A stretch of DNA of 20,008 nt from the IMG/VR virus record IMGVR_UViG_3300031706_000070, positions 1 to 20,008 of that record. The stretch is one strand, 5' to 3'. Position numbers and translations under genes: made by a program. How positions within the stretch are numbered: the first letter of the stretch is position 1; each line of letters starts with the position of its first letter. Positions 8,217 through 16,609 of the stretch are shown piece after piece. The notes beneath the pieces were generated by a model. It worked only from the letters and a program-made list of their open reading frames with translations. It was not told where the DNA came from and did no database searches. This DNA is from a virus.

Positions 8217-11200
8217 TTATGGTGTTGTAATTATTTCTCCTGTTAATACATTTATAGTTACTGCACTATTGTTTGGTTGTCTTGCTGAATATATTTCTAC
8301 ACCAGACTTAAATACTTGTAAATTTACTCCCGAGCCATGCGTGTTTAAGTTACCTCCTGCGTTAAACGTATCTGATATCAATCCAAAAGAAACAATCTCA
8401 GGATTTGGGCCCGATGTGTTAGCGACTATAGTATTAGCAGTAGCTTGATCAATCGTAATTAAATTATATCTATCTCGCGAAGAAAATGCATCAGTACTTG
8501 TTATGTATTTTTGATACGGTGCAGTTGAATCTAAGTCTGTGCTAGTAGTTCCTTGAGAAACCGCAGAAGGAATTGTAGTTGTACCTTCTACATCACCCGT
8601 AGCACTATTAGCAAATCCGTTAGCGTCTAAAGTAAACGTATCAAAATATCCAGTACTTAATGTATTTCCAACATAAGCTCTAGCTATGTCAGTTGTATTT
8701 CCAACTACTCTATATGTACCTCTATTACAACCATGTGCTGATGAATATGAAGCTTGCATTATTGTTACAAAACCTGTAACAGGATCTACGTAAGATCTCA
8801 AAGCTTGACTACCTCTTGTTGTAACTAAAAATTCTAAGTTTAATAAAGCAGCGTTAATTGTATCTCCTACAATTTGCTGAATGCCAGTATTACCGTCAGG
8901 ATCAACTACAGTTAGTGTAAAATCTATAGCGCTAGCTCCTCCAGTTACTGTACTGTTAGGAATATACCAATTTCCAGTACCGTCATTTAAAGGAAGAGGT
9001 TGATTCATCCAGCTTGGTAAACCAACAACTGTATTTATACTTAAAGTAGTAGAAGCATGGTCAGGATCTGCGATACCTATAGGATTATATGTGTAAACAT
9101 CTCCATCTACTAATCCAGTAATTGCAGGTGAGGTTGTTGTGAAATATGGACCCTCTGCTACAGCTTCTATATTAATACTCATTTGAGTTGGATCGCTACA
9201 AAGACCGGCACAACAAGCTGCTACCGTGAAAGAACCAGCACTACCATTGTAATTTAAACTAGGAGTAAAAGTAAAACTACCCGTAGCATTAAGCACTAAA
9301 ACACCCCCTGTGGTTGAATCAGTTATTAATTGGAAAGTTATAGCTGAAGAACAATTATTTGAATCAGTAATATTAAAATTACCTACAGTGTCTTCTACAC
9401 CTTGAAAACTTTGACTTTGTAAAGTTATAGGTATAAGATCATTAAAACACGTAGCATCTAATCCAGTTGTAACTGTAAAATCTGTTATTGGAGGAACTAC
9501 TATTACTGTGGGCCTACCAATACCTTGTACATTAAATTCTTTAGTGCTAACATTTGTATTACAGTTGTCTATGAAAAAAGTATTTAATCCTTTTATGTAG
9601 TTAAAATATTTACCTTCTTTTTCTACAAATTCAGATACTTGCCCTTCTTGCAAATCTGTTATAATAGAATTAGTATACCAACCTTTAGTTGTTTCAACTG
9701 ATGTGGGTATTAATCTTTTACTTGTAATTTGCGCAAGTGAATACGTTTGTAAACTAGCTCCAACTCTATATATATATTCTTTAGAATTCGTTCCGCTATA
9801 ACTTAAAGTTTTAAATCCTTTAATCGACGCTGGGTCTTCATTAAAAATTGTATTAAAAGAACTTTCGTAATAAGCCCCTAAGCTGGCATTGGATGGACCT
9901 ATACCATAAAAGTTGTTGTACGAAGTATTAGAATTCATTTCCCAAATCCTACCTGATTTGAAAGTGTAGTAAACATTATTTAAACTAACACCGTTTTCTG
10001 GTATATATGTTTTTCTAGAAGTCCAACCGTTTAGATCGTCTTTGAAAGATACCGTAGTCGAATACGTAGGATATTCGTTAATAAATGCACCGCATTCCGG
10101 ATCCTTATTAAGTCTATCTGTTTTACCAGCACCTAACGTTTGTTGCCAATAAGGAGTAAGGCTATTAAAGGTAACATTGTAATTTCTCGCGCCGGCATCC
10201 CAAGAACCAATTATTTTTTTATTAATAGATAAATTATCCTGGAAAAAACCATGCATACCATAATCTGAAACAGGTGTTATTCCGTCATTAGATAACCTTA
10301 TAACAGTTCCTCTATTTGAATCTACAAAATACATTCTAAATCCAAACTCAGCAAATGACTCTGGATTTGTACCAATACCGTACTCTCCTTGATATGTTAT
10401 TGTTTGACCAAGAACAGCTCTATTAGATGTTACGTTTGTACTTCCGTCAGCGTTGAATAGAGCATCCTTATTAGCTAAAATCTTCATAGACTTATTCTCG
10501 CATAGTGTAATCAAATCAGTGTCTCTAGCGTACAGTTTTTGAATTGACCCATACTCTGGATTAACGTCTTTAGTTATACCTTCGGCTTGAATAAATTGAT
10601 TTAAACCATTTACTCCCGATGTTGAATTAAATATTTGTGAAAATATTAATCCATTAGATCTTGTTTCTTGCTGATAAGGTTCGTCAAGAACAGCACTTGC
10701 TTTGACACCATTATTTATAGTGGAAGCATTATAATCATCTCTTATTCTATCGGATTCTACCCCGTTACCAAATGAATAGCAATTAAACCAATCTAAATTG
10801 TGCACATTCCCATGTTCACTCATAGCGTAGTTGCCTGCTATTTCGTAATAAATATCTAGCTCAGCAGCTTCCTTAGGCTCTGTTTCAAAAATGGCCGGGT
10901 TACTACTTGAGAATGAATCATTAGAGGTATCTAACCCTAAAAATTCCATCCCTATAAAATTGTTACCTGCAGCACTTGTTGCTACAGTCCATTCAGCAAT
11001 ACCACTACCGTCTATTTGATCTGTTGGATCCCATTGTAAGCCAAACAAATTGCCTTGTATAGGTTCTATATCTAATACCCAGAAAGTTGTTTGATTTGTA
11101 CCGTTTTCAAAATTATCCCAACTACCACTAGTGTTTTTACAGTCGTAATTAGTTATTTTTCTTTCTACTGTTTTGGTTACCCTGTAAATAGTTCCGTTAG

Positions 11201-14006
11201 GATCAGATTTACCATTACCTGTATCAACAAATCTAAATAAAGAACCTTGGGTGTTTAGCTGAGTTAATAAAGCAGGGTTACTTTTTGCTAAACCATCTTG
11301 TTTACCAGACCCATAACCTCCGGACCATCCAACTCTTATTTTACCGGGTGTACCTGTTCCTCCTAATGCTTCTGTACTTGCTCCCGCAAAGTTGCCCTTA
11401 GTACACTCAGTTGACACCGCAGATATATAAAATCGTTCATTAGAATCTTGAGCATCTTTTTTTGTCCAGTTATTACCGCCTGTATTGCCTTTACCCCAAA
11501 AGCTTCCTGTACGACGATTACCTTTTAGTAAATAAGTATAAGCTAGAGCTTTTCTTAAATAAGAAGTGTTATTATTTGCACCAGCATTTGTTATTTTGCT
11601 TTCAAGTAAAGAATCTTGATTTACTTTAACAAAAAATCTTCCCGTAAATTCCGGTTTATTTAATGTTTGAATTTCAGCTAATTCTAATATTAATCCAGGA
11701 ACTTTGTTACTAAACCCGTAAGGCTCCGTAGAGGTAAAATTCATGTCTGAACCAAAAGAGCTACTACAAATAATCCTTACCTGTTGATTATTAAGGTCAG
11801 TACCACCTCCTTGTAACCCAAAAGACGATATTTTATACCATTCACTAGTAGAATTTGCTGTTAAAACTCTTAACTGTAGTCCAGACTGAGTCCTGGTAAC
11901 GTCTCCAAAATCTGCGTCAAATTTTTTAGCGCTATCAAACCAAATTTCACTAGCTCCTTCTATTGGAAATCCTGCGACGTCCTCCCACCCTGTAGCTTGT
12001 CCTTTAGACAATCTAGTTTCTTTTAAATATTGAGGAGCTTCATTTTCAATAGCTATAACTTTGTATCTAGCTTCTTCCGTTACAGGATTGTCGTTGTCAT
12101 GCTCTTTTTTTAATGTAATAAAAGTTTCTTCATCAATCTTGTTTCTTTCAGCCGAAGGAAACGACAACCAAACGTTGCCATCTTCTGCATCGTAAAATCT
12201 ATCCAAGCATATGTTATAATACTCTTGACTAGTTTCTTTTACATAATATTTAAAGGTTGAAAAAAGTTTATTCTGAGCGTAATAAGGTTTTGTATTAATT
12301 AACTGAGCTGTTATGCTGTTAGCAAATTGAGCCTCTTCTTTTTCAATTATAACAGAAGCGTCCTTACCTGTAAATACAGGTGTAGTTCTTCCGTATTCAT
12401 CCTGGTAAGAAACACCTATTTGGTAGGTTCTAATGCTTTTTAGAGATGGGAATACTCTATTTCCATCTAAGCCAACTCCTTGGGTAACACCTACATCATC
12501 TACTGTTAATATTTCTTGTGAACGAGACGCTACGTTTAGATTAATTTGTAATTGATTAAGATCAGATGACAATACGTTAAAGTTCTGCGTATAATTTGCA
12601 AATACTAATCTATTAGCCACTACTTCCTGTCCTAAAGCAAATCTAGGTACGTTATCGTAGGGTCTTAACAACTGATTACTTTGTACAACGGATGATATTA
12701 TTTCACTCGTTATATTAAATTTATTGTTAGTCCATTCTAAATCTGTTTCTTTAAAAGTGTCAACCACATAAACATTAGCATTGTTTGATGCTTTGTACAA
12801 AATGTCTACACTTGTTACTCCCTTCGGTATATCTGTTGGTATAAAGTTTGAAATTTCCAGCTGCCTTATATTATTAACCATACCTAGGTTATAGCCTTGT
12901 TTAGGCGAATAATTAAACTCTCCTGGCAAAAACGCAGGATTAGTAAAAGGAGAATATGCTGATAACTCGTTATTTTTATATTTATACCTGTAACCAAATC
13001 TAGCAAACCTAAATTCAAAAAAAGGTGGTTTTTGTTCTAAAATAACATTGTAAAGAGATGCTTGTGTAGATTCCCCGTCGTCACCCCTACCTACTGAAAG
13101 AACCGTAACTATTGCTCCTGTTTGATACCCTACTGATCCTATTATGCTATCTATGCTAACACGAACGGTAGCTCCCGGATCCAAAGGATCGGCATCAGAA
13201 CTTGTTAATAGTAACTTTTGTCCCACTCTATAAAAAGGTAAAGTTTGACCCTGCCACGATAAAGTTTGAAGACCATTAGCCGGAGTCATAGGTCCTATTT
13301 CAGTGGCTGCACCTCCAGGTACCTGTGCGTAAAAGCTATATAAAGTAGTAGTTTCTATATTTGCAGGAAGCCCCTGATCATCTACAGCGCTCGTTGAATA
13401 AGCTGTTATTGTAGGCGGCTGCAGTGGAAACTTCTTTATAACAGTAGTATCTGATTCTATAAAATTTCTTCCGTATATTTTTGAATGGAAAATAAAGTTA
13501 GGTGTAGAACCTTCCCATTCAGATATATATATTTGCTTAGGCTCTGTTTGATTGTCTGTCCAAAGCAATATACCTTCTAATATATTTATACCTGTAATTA
13601 AATTATTAACATTAAAATTAAAAATATTTTGAGCATCTACTATTAATGGTAAAGTAACTTGAGTAATAGTGTTGTAACTAACTATTGCATCATTAGTATC
13701 TGAAGTAATAAACCAGTATATTATATCTGAATTAGGCTCCGCAATAGAACCTATACAAGTAGCGTTAGGTAATTGACTTATATACACGCTTGAATCCCAT
13801 ATAGTATTTTTGCCTGTGCTATCATTATAATTAGAATAGGCTTTTTCAGTATTTCCTTTTAAATTCTGAAACGTACCTACCTGAGAAGTATCAGATGAAG
13901 CAACTTCTAAATTTAGAGCATCTCGGTATTGGCCGCTAGGAACAAGTCTTTCATCAAGATCTTTGTTCATTTTTCCAGATTGGAAAGCATGTACAATCTC
14001 TGGCAT
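8217..14006 (-). CDS. Tail hub/nozzle (P22 gp10-like stabilization) protein fused to adhesin-like C-terminal domains, 1929 residues
   Basis: The N-terminus carries NKDLDERLVPSGQYRDA followed by VGTFQNLKGN, a signature I associate with marine-phage tail stabilization proteins compared to P22 gp10 and the T7 gp12 nozzle. Further family-like stretches occur near residue 1265 (IIGSWDAGARNYNVTF) and at about 1320-1360 (GWTSRKTYIPENGVSLNN, then YYTFKSGRIWEMN). Up to about residue 1500 the protein is the hub proper. After a Pro/Val linker (VIVVPPITDF) come a Cys-containing beta domain (about 1510-1612), a cadherin/Ig-like domain with ADPDH, LPSWM and VVDPDGNTG (about 1615-1715), and a terminal Thr/Ser/Asn-rich beta domain of about 210 residues that I do not recognise. 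It should close the portal and form the tail, while the extension probably contacts the cell. It starts four bases after the stop of the preceding gene. Confidence 0.85.
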   Translation of the reverse strand: MPEIVHAFQSGKMNKDLDERLVPSGQYRDALNLEVASSDTSQVGTFQNLKGNTEKAYSNYNDSTGKNTIWDSSVYISQLPNATCIGSIAEPNSDIIYWFITSDTNDAIVSYNTITQVTLPLIVDAQNIFNFNVNNLITGINILEGILLWTDNQTEPKQIYISEWEGSTPNFIFHSKIYGRNFIESDTTVIKKFPLQPPTITAYSTSAVDDQGLPANIETTTLYSFYAQVPGGAATEIGPMTPANGLQTLSWQGQTLPFYRVGQKLLLTSSDADPLDPGATVRVSIDSIIGSVGYQTGAIVTVLSVGRGDDGESTQASLYNVILEQKPPFFEFRFARFGYRYKYKNNELSAYSPFTNPAFLPGEFNYSPKQGYNLGMVNNIRQLEISNFIPTDIPKGVTSVDILYKASNNANVYVVDTFKETDLEWTNNKFNITSEIISSVVQSNQLLRPYDNVPRFALGQEVVANRLVFANYTQNFNVLSSDLNQLQINLNVASRSQEILTVDDVGVTQGVGLDGNRVFPSLKSIRTYQIGVSYQDEYGRTTPVFTGKDASVIIEKEEAQFANSITAQLINTKPYYAQNKLFSTFKYYVKETSQEYYNICLDRFYDAEDGNVWLSFPSAERNKIDEETFITLKKEHDNDNPVTEEARYKVIAIENEAPQYLKETRLSKGQATGWEDVAGFPIEGASEIWFDSAKKFDADFGDVTRTQSGLQLRVLTANSTSEWYKISSFGLQGGGTDLNNQQVRIICSSSFGSDMNFTSTEPYGFSNKVPGLILELAEIQTLNKPEFTGRFFVKVNQDSLLESKITNAGANNNTSYLRKALAYTYLLKGNRRTGSFWGKGNTGGNNWTKKDAQDSNERFYISAVSTECTKGNFAGASTEALGGTGTPGKIRVGWSGGYGSGKQDGLAKSNPALLTQLNTQGSLFRFVDTGNGKSDPNGTIYRVTKTVERKITNYDCKNTSGSWDNFENGTNQTTFWVLDIEPIQGNLFGLQWDPTDQIDGSGIAEWTVATSAAGNNFIGMEFLGLDTSNDSFSSSNPAIFETEPKEAAELDIYYEIAGNYAMSEHGNVHNLDWFNCYSFGNGVESDRIRDDYNASTINNGVKASAVLDEPYQQETRSNGLIFSQIFNSTSGVNGLNQFIQAEGITKDVNPEYGSIQKLYARDTDLITLCENKSMKILANKDALFNADGSTNVTSNRAVLGQTITYQGEYGIGTNPESFAEFGFRMYFVDSNRGTVIRLSNDGITPVSDYGMHGFFQDNLSINKKIIGSWDAGARNYNVTFNSLTPYWQQTLGAGKTDRLNKDPECGAFINEYPTYSTTVSFKDDLNGWTSRKTYIPENGVSLNNVYYTFKSGRIWEMNSNTSYNNFYGIGPSNASLGAYYESSFNTIFNEDPASIKGFKTLSYSGTNSKEYIYRVGASLQTYSLAQITSKRLIPTSVETTKGWYTNSIITDLQEGQVSEFVEKEGKYFNYIKGLNTFFIDNCNTNVSTKEFNVQGIGRPTVIVVPPITDFTVTTGLDATCFNDLIPITLQSQSFQGVEDTVGNFNITDSNNCSSAITFQLITDSTTGGVLVLNATGSFTFTPSLNYNGSAGSFTVAACCAGLCSDPTQMSINIEAVAEGPYFTTTSPAITGLVDGDVYTYNPIGIADPDHASTTLSINTVVGLPSWMNQPLPLNDGTGNWYIPNSTVTGGASAIDFTLTVVDPDGNTGIQQIVGDTINAALLNLEFLVTTRGSQALRSYVDPVTGFVTIMQASYSSAHGCNRGTYRVVGNTTDIARAYVGNTLSTGYFDTFTLDANGFANSATGDVEGTTTIPSAVSQGTTSTDLDSTAPYQKYITSTDAFSSRDRYNLITIDQATANTIVANTSGPNPEIVSFGLISDTFNAGGNLNTHGSGVNLQVFKSGVEIYSARQPNNSAVTINVLTGEIITTP

Positions 14007-14009
14007 AGG

Positions 14010-14912
14010 TTAGTGTTTTATAATTTTAGATTTATTACGCATTACTTGTGTAATTTCTTCAATTTTAATATTAGATAATCTTAATTTAGCATTTCTTTTT
14101 GCAGCTCCTCTTTCTTTTTTAAATCTAGAAACTAAATACTCAGGAACATTTGTTCTTGTTGAAAGTATTGCATAAGCCATGTACTTGTATAAGGCATCTT
14201 CTGCAAATTTATGTACAGACATGTCCTCGTCTTTTTGTACACCGTCTGATATATATTTTAAAGTAACTATTCTTCCAACAAAGCTTGAATCAAAAAATAT
14301 AATACCCTGCAATTGATCTATATAAAATACACCATTTGTTTGAGCTTGCTCTGGTGATAATCCGTATCGTTGCCCGTAATGGTTTATAGCTACAATTTCT
14401 CTTGTAGGTAAATCTAAATTTTGATTAGGTGTACTTCTTTGAAACTTTTTTTGTGTTTCGGATGATTGCGCAGAAACTATTTCACGATCCTGTTCGTCAA
14501 ATAAGTATTCATAGTTATCATCTTGTAATATAGGAAAAGGATTACTTGTTTTCATAGCAGGATATATAACTCTTTCAATACCATTACTATCTGTCCATGT
14601 AAGTTTTACGTAATTTACATAATCTTTTGGCAAAACAAAGTTTAAGTTAGGTCCAACTTCAATTTCTTGACTTAATACTGAAGGTAGTATATCAAAACTA
14701 AATTCTTGTATACCACGTTGAGCGTGAAAAGCAACATCTGTTCTTTTTATTTTTGGAATGATTTTGTCTTCGCCTGTATATGATATAATAAAATTATTAA
14801 TAATATCTTTTATACTGACAAATTGATAATTGCCATAATCTTCATCCCAGCTATTCCATATCCCGTCAGGGCCTAAATAGTATTGTTCGTCTGTTTGATT
14901 TATTAAGCCCAT
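14010..14912 (-). CDS. Head-tail adaptor/tail-connector protein, 300 residues
   Basis: A soluble structural protein resembling connector proteins found next to gp10-like hubs in marine phages. Recognisable blocks are VAFHAQRGIQEFSFDILPS (near residue 60), VLPKDYVNYVKLTW with the following IERVIYPA (about 93-118), and a helical C-terminus with VHKFAEDALYKYMAYAILS and PEYLVSRFKKERGAAKRNAK, ending strongly basic. The basic tail could face DNA in the portal channel. Its neighbours are a second adaptor candidate just upstream and the hub downstream, with three-base gaps on both sides, so the three are probably translated as a unit and assemble below the portal. The exact ring it forms cannot be told from sequence. 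Confidence 0.8.
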   Translation of the reverse strand: MGLINQTDEQYYLGPDGIWNSWDEDYGNYQFVSIKDIINNFIISYTGEDKIIPKIKRTDVAFHAQRGIQEFSFDILPSVLSQEIEVGPNLNFVLPKDYVNYVKLTWTDSNGIERVIYPAMKTSNPFPILQDDNYEYLFDEQDREIVSAQSSETQKKFQRSTPNQNLDLPTREIVAINHYGQRYGLSPEQAQTNGVFYIDQLQGIIFFDSSFVGRIVTLKYISDGVQKDEDMSVHKFAEDALYKYMAYAILSTRTNVPEYLVSRFKKERGAAKRNAKLRLSNIKIEEITQVMRNKSKIIKH

Positions 14913-14915
14913 ATA

Positions 14916-15647
14916 TTATGCTTTTTCTTGTTGGTTAGTTTGATTTTCGATTTGGTTAGCTACTTGGTAAATACCAATATCTTGAACAACTAATCCTGCG
15001 AATGCTAGTATTTTTATTACTAACTCTGTTTCTTCCGACCCATGCAATTCAAAATCAACTGAATTATTAGCATCATATAAAGATTCATCAAATACCATTT
15101 GATAAGCCCACTGCACAGAAGCTGGAGATTTTATATAAAAATATTCTACGTCTGCTATTGCAGTGATTTCTATGTCTCCGTATATTTTAATACCAGATGA
15201 ATTTGATACGAAAACAGGCCTAATGTTTTTGGGTTTTGTGAAAGGTGAAGCATTTATATATAAGAATTCATTAGCGTTTATACGCTCTGCTTCTACATTT
15301 TCTATTGTAGTTATTCCAAACGAGTTTGTTGTGGAGTTTTTATATACTACAGTACCTAATCTATAAAGATCCGGAGGCTGTATAAAGAAGTTACCGGGAC
15401 GAGTTGGCGCGGTTGTTGCTTCAAATATATTAATTTTTTCATTAAGTAAAGTTACCATATCGGAGTACTCTGTACTGTTTCCTGGTATTTTACCAAATTG
15501 ATTTATGTCATAGAAATATTGTTCAAATATATCTTGTTGTGCTTGATTAGCAAAAAGATTAAATTCTTGAGGTGTAACATATCCTCTTTGTTCCTTGTTA
15601 AGGATTGCTAACACTCTCTGATAAACAGTATCTACGCTTACAGCCAT
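14916..15647 (-). CDS. Head-tail adaptor-like structural protein, 243 residues
   Basis: The N-terminal third, with LAILNKEQRGYVTPQEFNLF and the following ANQAQQDIFEQYFYDINQF (residues about 12-50), is a helical signature I associate with proteins just before the tail-connector gene in marine phages. The middle is beta-rich (LYRLGTVVYKN, then GIKIYGDIEITAIADVEYFYI). The C-terminus is a helix (ELVIKILAFAGLVVQDIGIY) followed by a Gln/Asn-rich tail. It is probably one of the rings between portal and tail hub. It is the first gene after the hairpin at 15674-15698 and begins the neck/tail block; its stop lies three bases before the next ATG. Role is inferred from position and family resemblance. 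Confidence 0.8.
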   Translation of the reverse strand: MAVSVDTVYQRVLAILNKEQRGYVTPQEFNLFANQAQQDIFEQYFYDINQFGKIPGNSTEYSDMVTLLNEKINIFEATTAPTRPGNFFIQPPDLYRLGTVVYKNSTTNSFGITTIENVEAERINANEFLYINASPFTKPKNIRPVFVSNSSGIKIYGDIEITAIADVEYFYIKSPASVQWAYQMVFDESLYDANNSVDFELHGSEETELVIKILAFAGLVVQDIGIYQVANQIENQTNQQEKA

Positions 15648-15654
15648 TTGTATA

Positions 15655-15667
15655 TTTTTTATTATTA
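15655..15667 (-). promoter_or_regulatory. A-rich start leader element before the first neck gene
   Basis: Reads TAATAATAAAAAA on the minus strand, seven bases before the ATG at 15645-15647, between the hairpin at 15674-15698 and the start codon. It shares AATAATAAAA with the leaders at 5043 and 5721. Confidence 0.35.
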
Positions 15668-15673
15668 TAATAA

Positions 15674-15698
15674 TTAGGCCACTATTACAGTAGCCTAA
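15674..15698 (-). terminator. Intergenic hairpin between the head genes and the neck/tail genes
   Basis: As minus-strand RNA, UUAGGCUACU pairs with AGUGGCCUAA: ten base pairs including one G-U, closed by a five-base loop (GUAAU). It lies in the 66-base gap after the 269-residue gene. What follows is UUAUUAU rather than a clean U-tract, so it may be a leaky terminator, an RNase-processing site or an mRNA-stabilising 3' end. Confidence 0.45.
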
Positions 15699-15713
15699 CT
15701 ACTATAGAGTAAC

Positions 15714-16523
15714 TTATCTAAGTTTCTTTAATATTGCTTTGTAAACTTCCATTCCATCATCAGTCTTAAAATAAGAAGCTAATGCAGAATAAGGATGTTC
15801 GTCAAAAGGTATTGTCATTAATTTTCTACCACCATCTCCATATGTAAAAGTTCTTTGATCACTAGATAATTGCAAGAATCCTTGCTCTACCGCTTTAGCA
15901 CCAACATTTCTTAATTGTATGTGATCATCACTAGCTAAGTCTAAAAACAATACTGGATCTTTTTTAGCAAATAACATTATGTCTCTTTTAAGTTCACTAG
16001 AAGAAAGATTTGTAACTCCTTCTCCATATTCTGATCTTAAAATTGCTTCAGCGTGATCTATATCTAAGCTTTTAGCTTTAATTAAGGCTTCTAATTCTAA
16101 TTCAATCCAATCTAAATGATTTTCAGAATCTTTTACCTCATCAAGTTCTTTATAAACAAGATCTTTTAAAGGATGATATATTGATAATAATTTTTGTAAA
16201 TTTTGTTGTTCTTTGGGAACACTAATTTGCCCATTTCTTAATATGATACGACCTAAGGTTGATGTACCCATTTGCTCGTCTGCAAATATAGATTTTTGAT
16301 TAGTAGCATATCTAATTTCTCTTTGTGAACCTAATTCTTTATCGAAATAAAGTAAAGGTTTACGAGAAGAATGCTTACATGGTAATGTAAATACTAAAGG
16401 AGAATTACCTGTTATTAAAAAGTATGTTCTATCTTTAAATTCAAATTCCGGTTTTACTTGTTTACTTACTTTTGGTTGAGTCGCAACCTCAACTTGTTTT
16501 GCTACTGTAGCTTGTTTAGCCAT
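15714..16523 (-). CDS. Conserved capsid-region protein of unknown role, 269 residues
   Basis: The first 28 residues form a flexible Lys/Gln/Val arm with a repeating KQ-x-x-V pattern (AKQATVAKQVEVATQPKVSKQ). Then come a beta-rich part with YFLITGNSPLVFTLPCKHS and REIRYATNQKSIFADEQMG, a helical acidic middle (about residues 115-200), and a C-terminus with GDGGRKLMTIPFD and SYFKTDDGMEVYKAILKKL. I associate such proteins with the position after the major capsid gene in marine phages, which suggests a decoration, cementing or head-completion protein, but no function is known to me. A hairpin lies in the gap on each side of the gene, so its dosage may differ from that of its neighbours. Confidence 0.8.
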   Translation of the reverse strand: MAKQATVAKQVEVATQPKVSKQVKPEFEFKDRTYFLITGNSPLVFTLPCKHSSRKPLLYFDKELGSQREIRYATNQKSIFADEQMGTSTLGRIILRNGQISVPKEQQNLQKLLSIYHPLKDLVYKELDEVKDSENHLDWIELELEALIKAKSLDIDHAEAILRSEYGEGVTNLSSSELKRDIMLFAKKDPVLFLDLASDDHIQLRNVGAKAVEQGFLQLSSDQRTFTYGDGGRKLMTIPFDEHPYSALASYFKTDDGMEVYKAILKKLR

Positions 16524-16558
16524 GATATAATAAGATTAAATATTTATAAGAGTAATGA

Positions 16559-16585
16559 TTACCCCCGTAAATACAACGAGGGTAA
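16559..16585 (-). terminator. Hairpin downstream of the major capsid gene, putative (leaky) terminator
   Basis: As minus-strand RNA, UUACCCUCG pairs with CGGGGGUAA: nine base pairs with one G-U, around a nine-base loop. Six G-C pairs stand out in a very AT-rich gap, 24 bases after the capsid stop. Only a mixed sequence (UCAUUACUCUUAU) follows, so classical intrinsic termination would be weak. Many phages place a partial terminator just after the capsid gene to boost its share of transcripts. Confidence 0.5.
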
Positions 16586-16609
16586 AAATTACATTAATTA
16601 ATTATGCTA

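Noticed and set aside
8236-8240. AGGAG upstream of the 710-residue gene as a Shine-Dalgarno
   Set aside because: It lies about 22 bases from the ATG and inside the preceding coding frame, too far for ribosome positioning.
8217-14006. The 1929-residue protein as a tape-measure protein
   Set aside because: Tape measures are long, helical and Ala/Gln/Lys-rich. This one is strand-rich, carries hub signatures and has no sheath or tube genes nearby.
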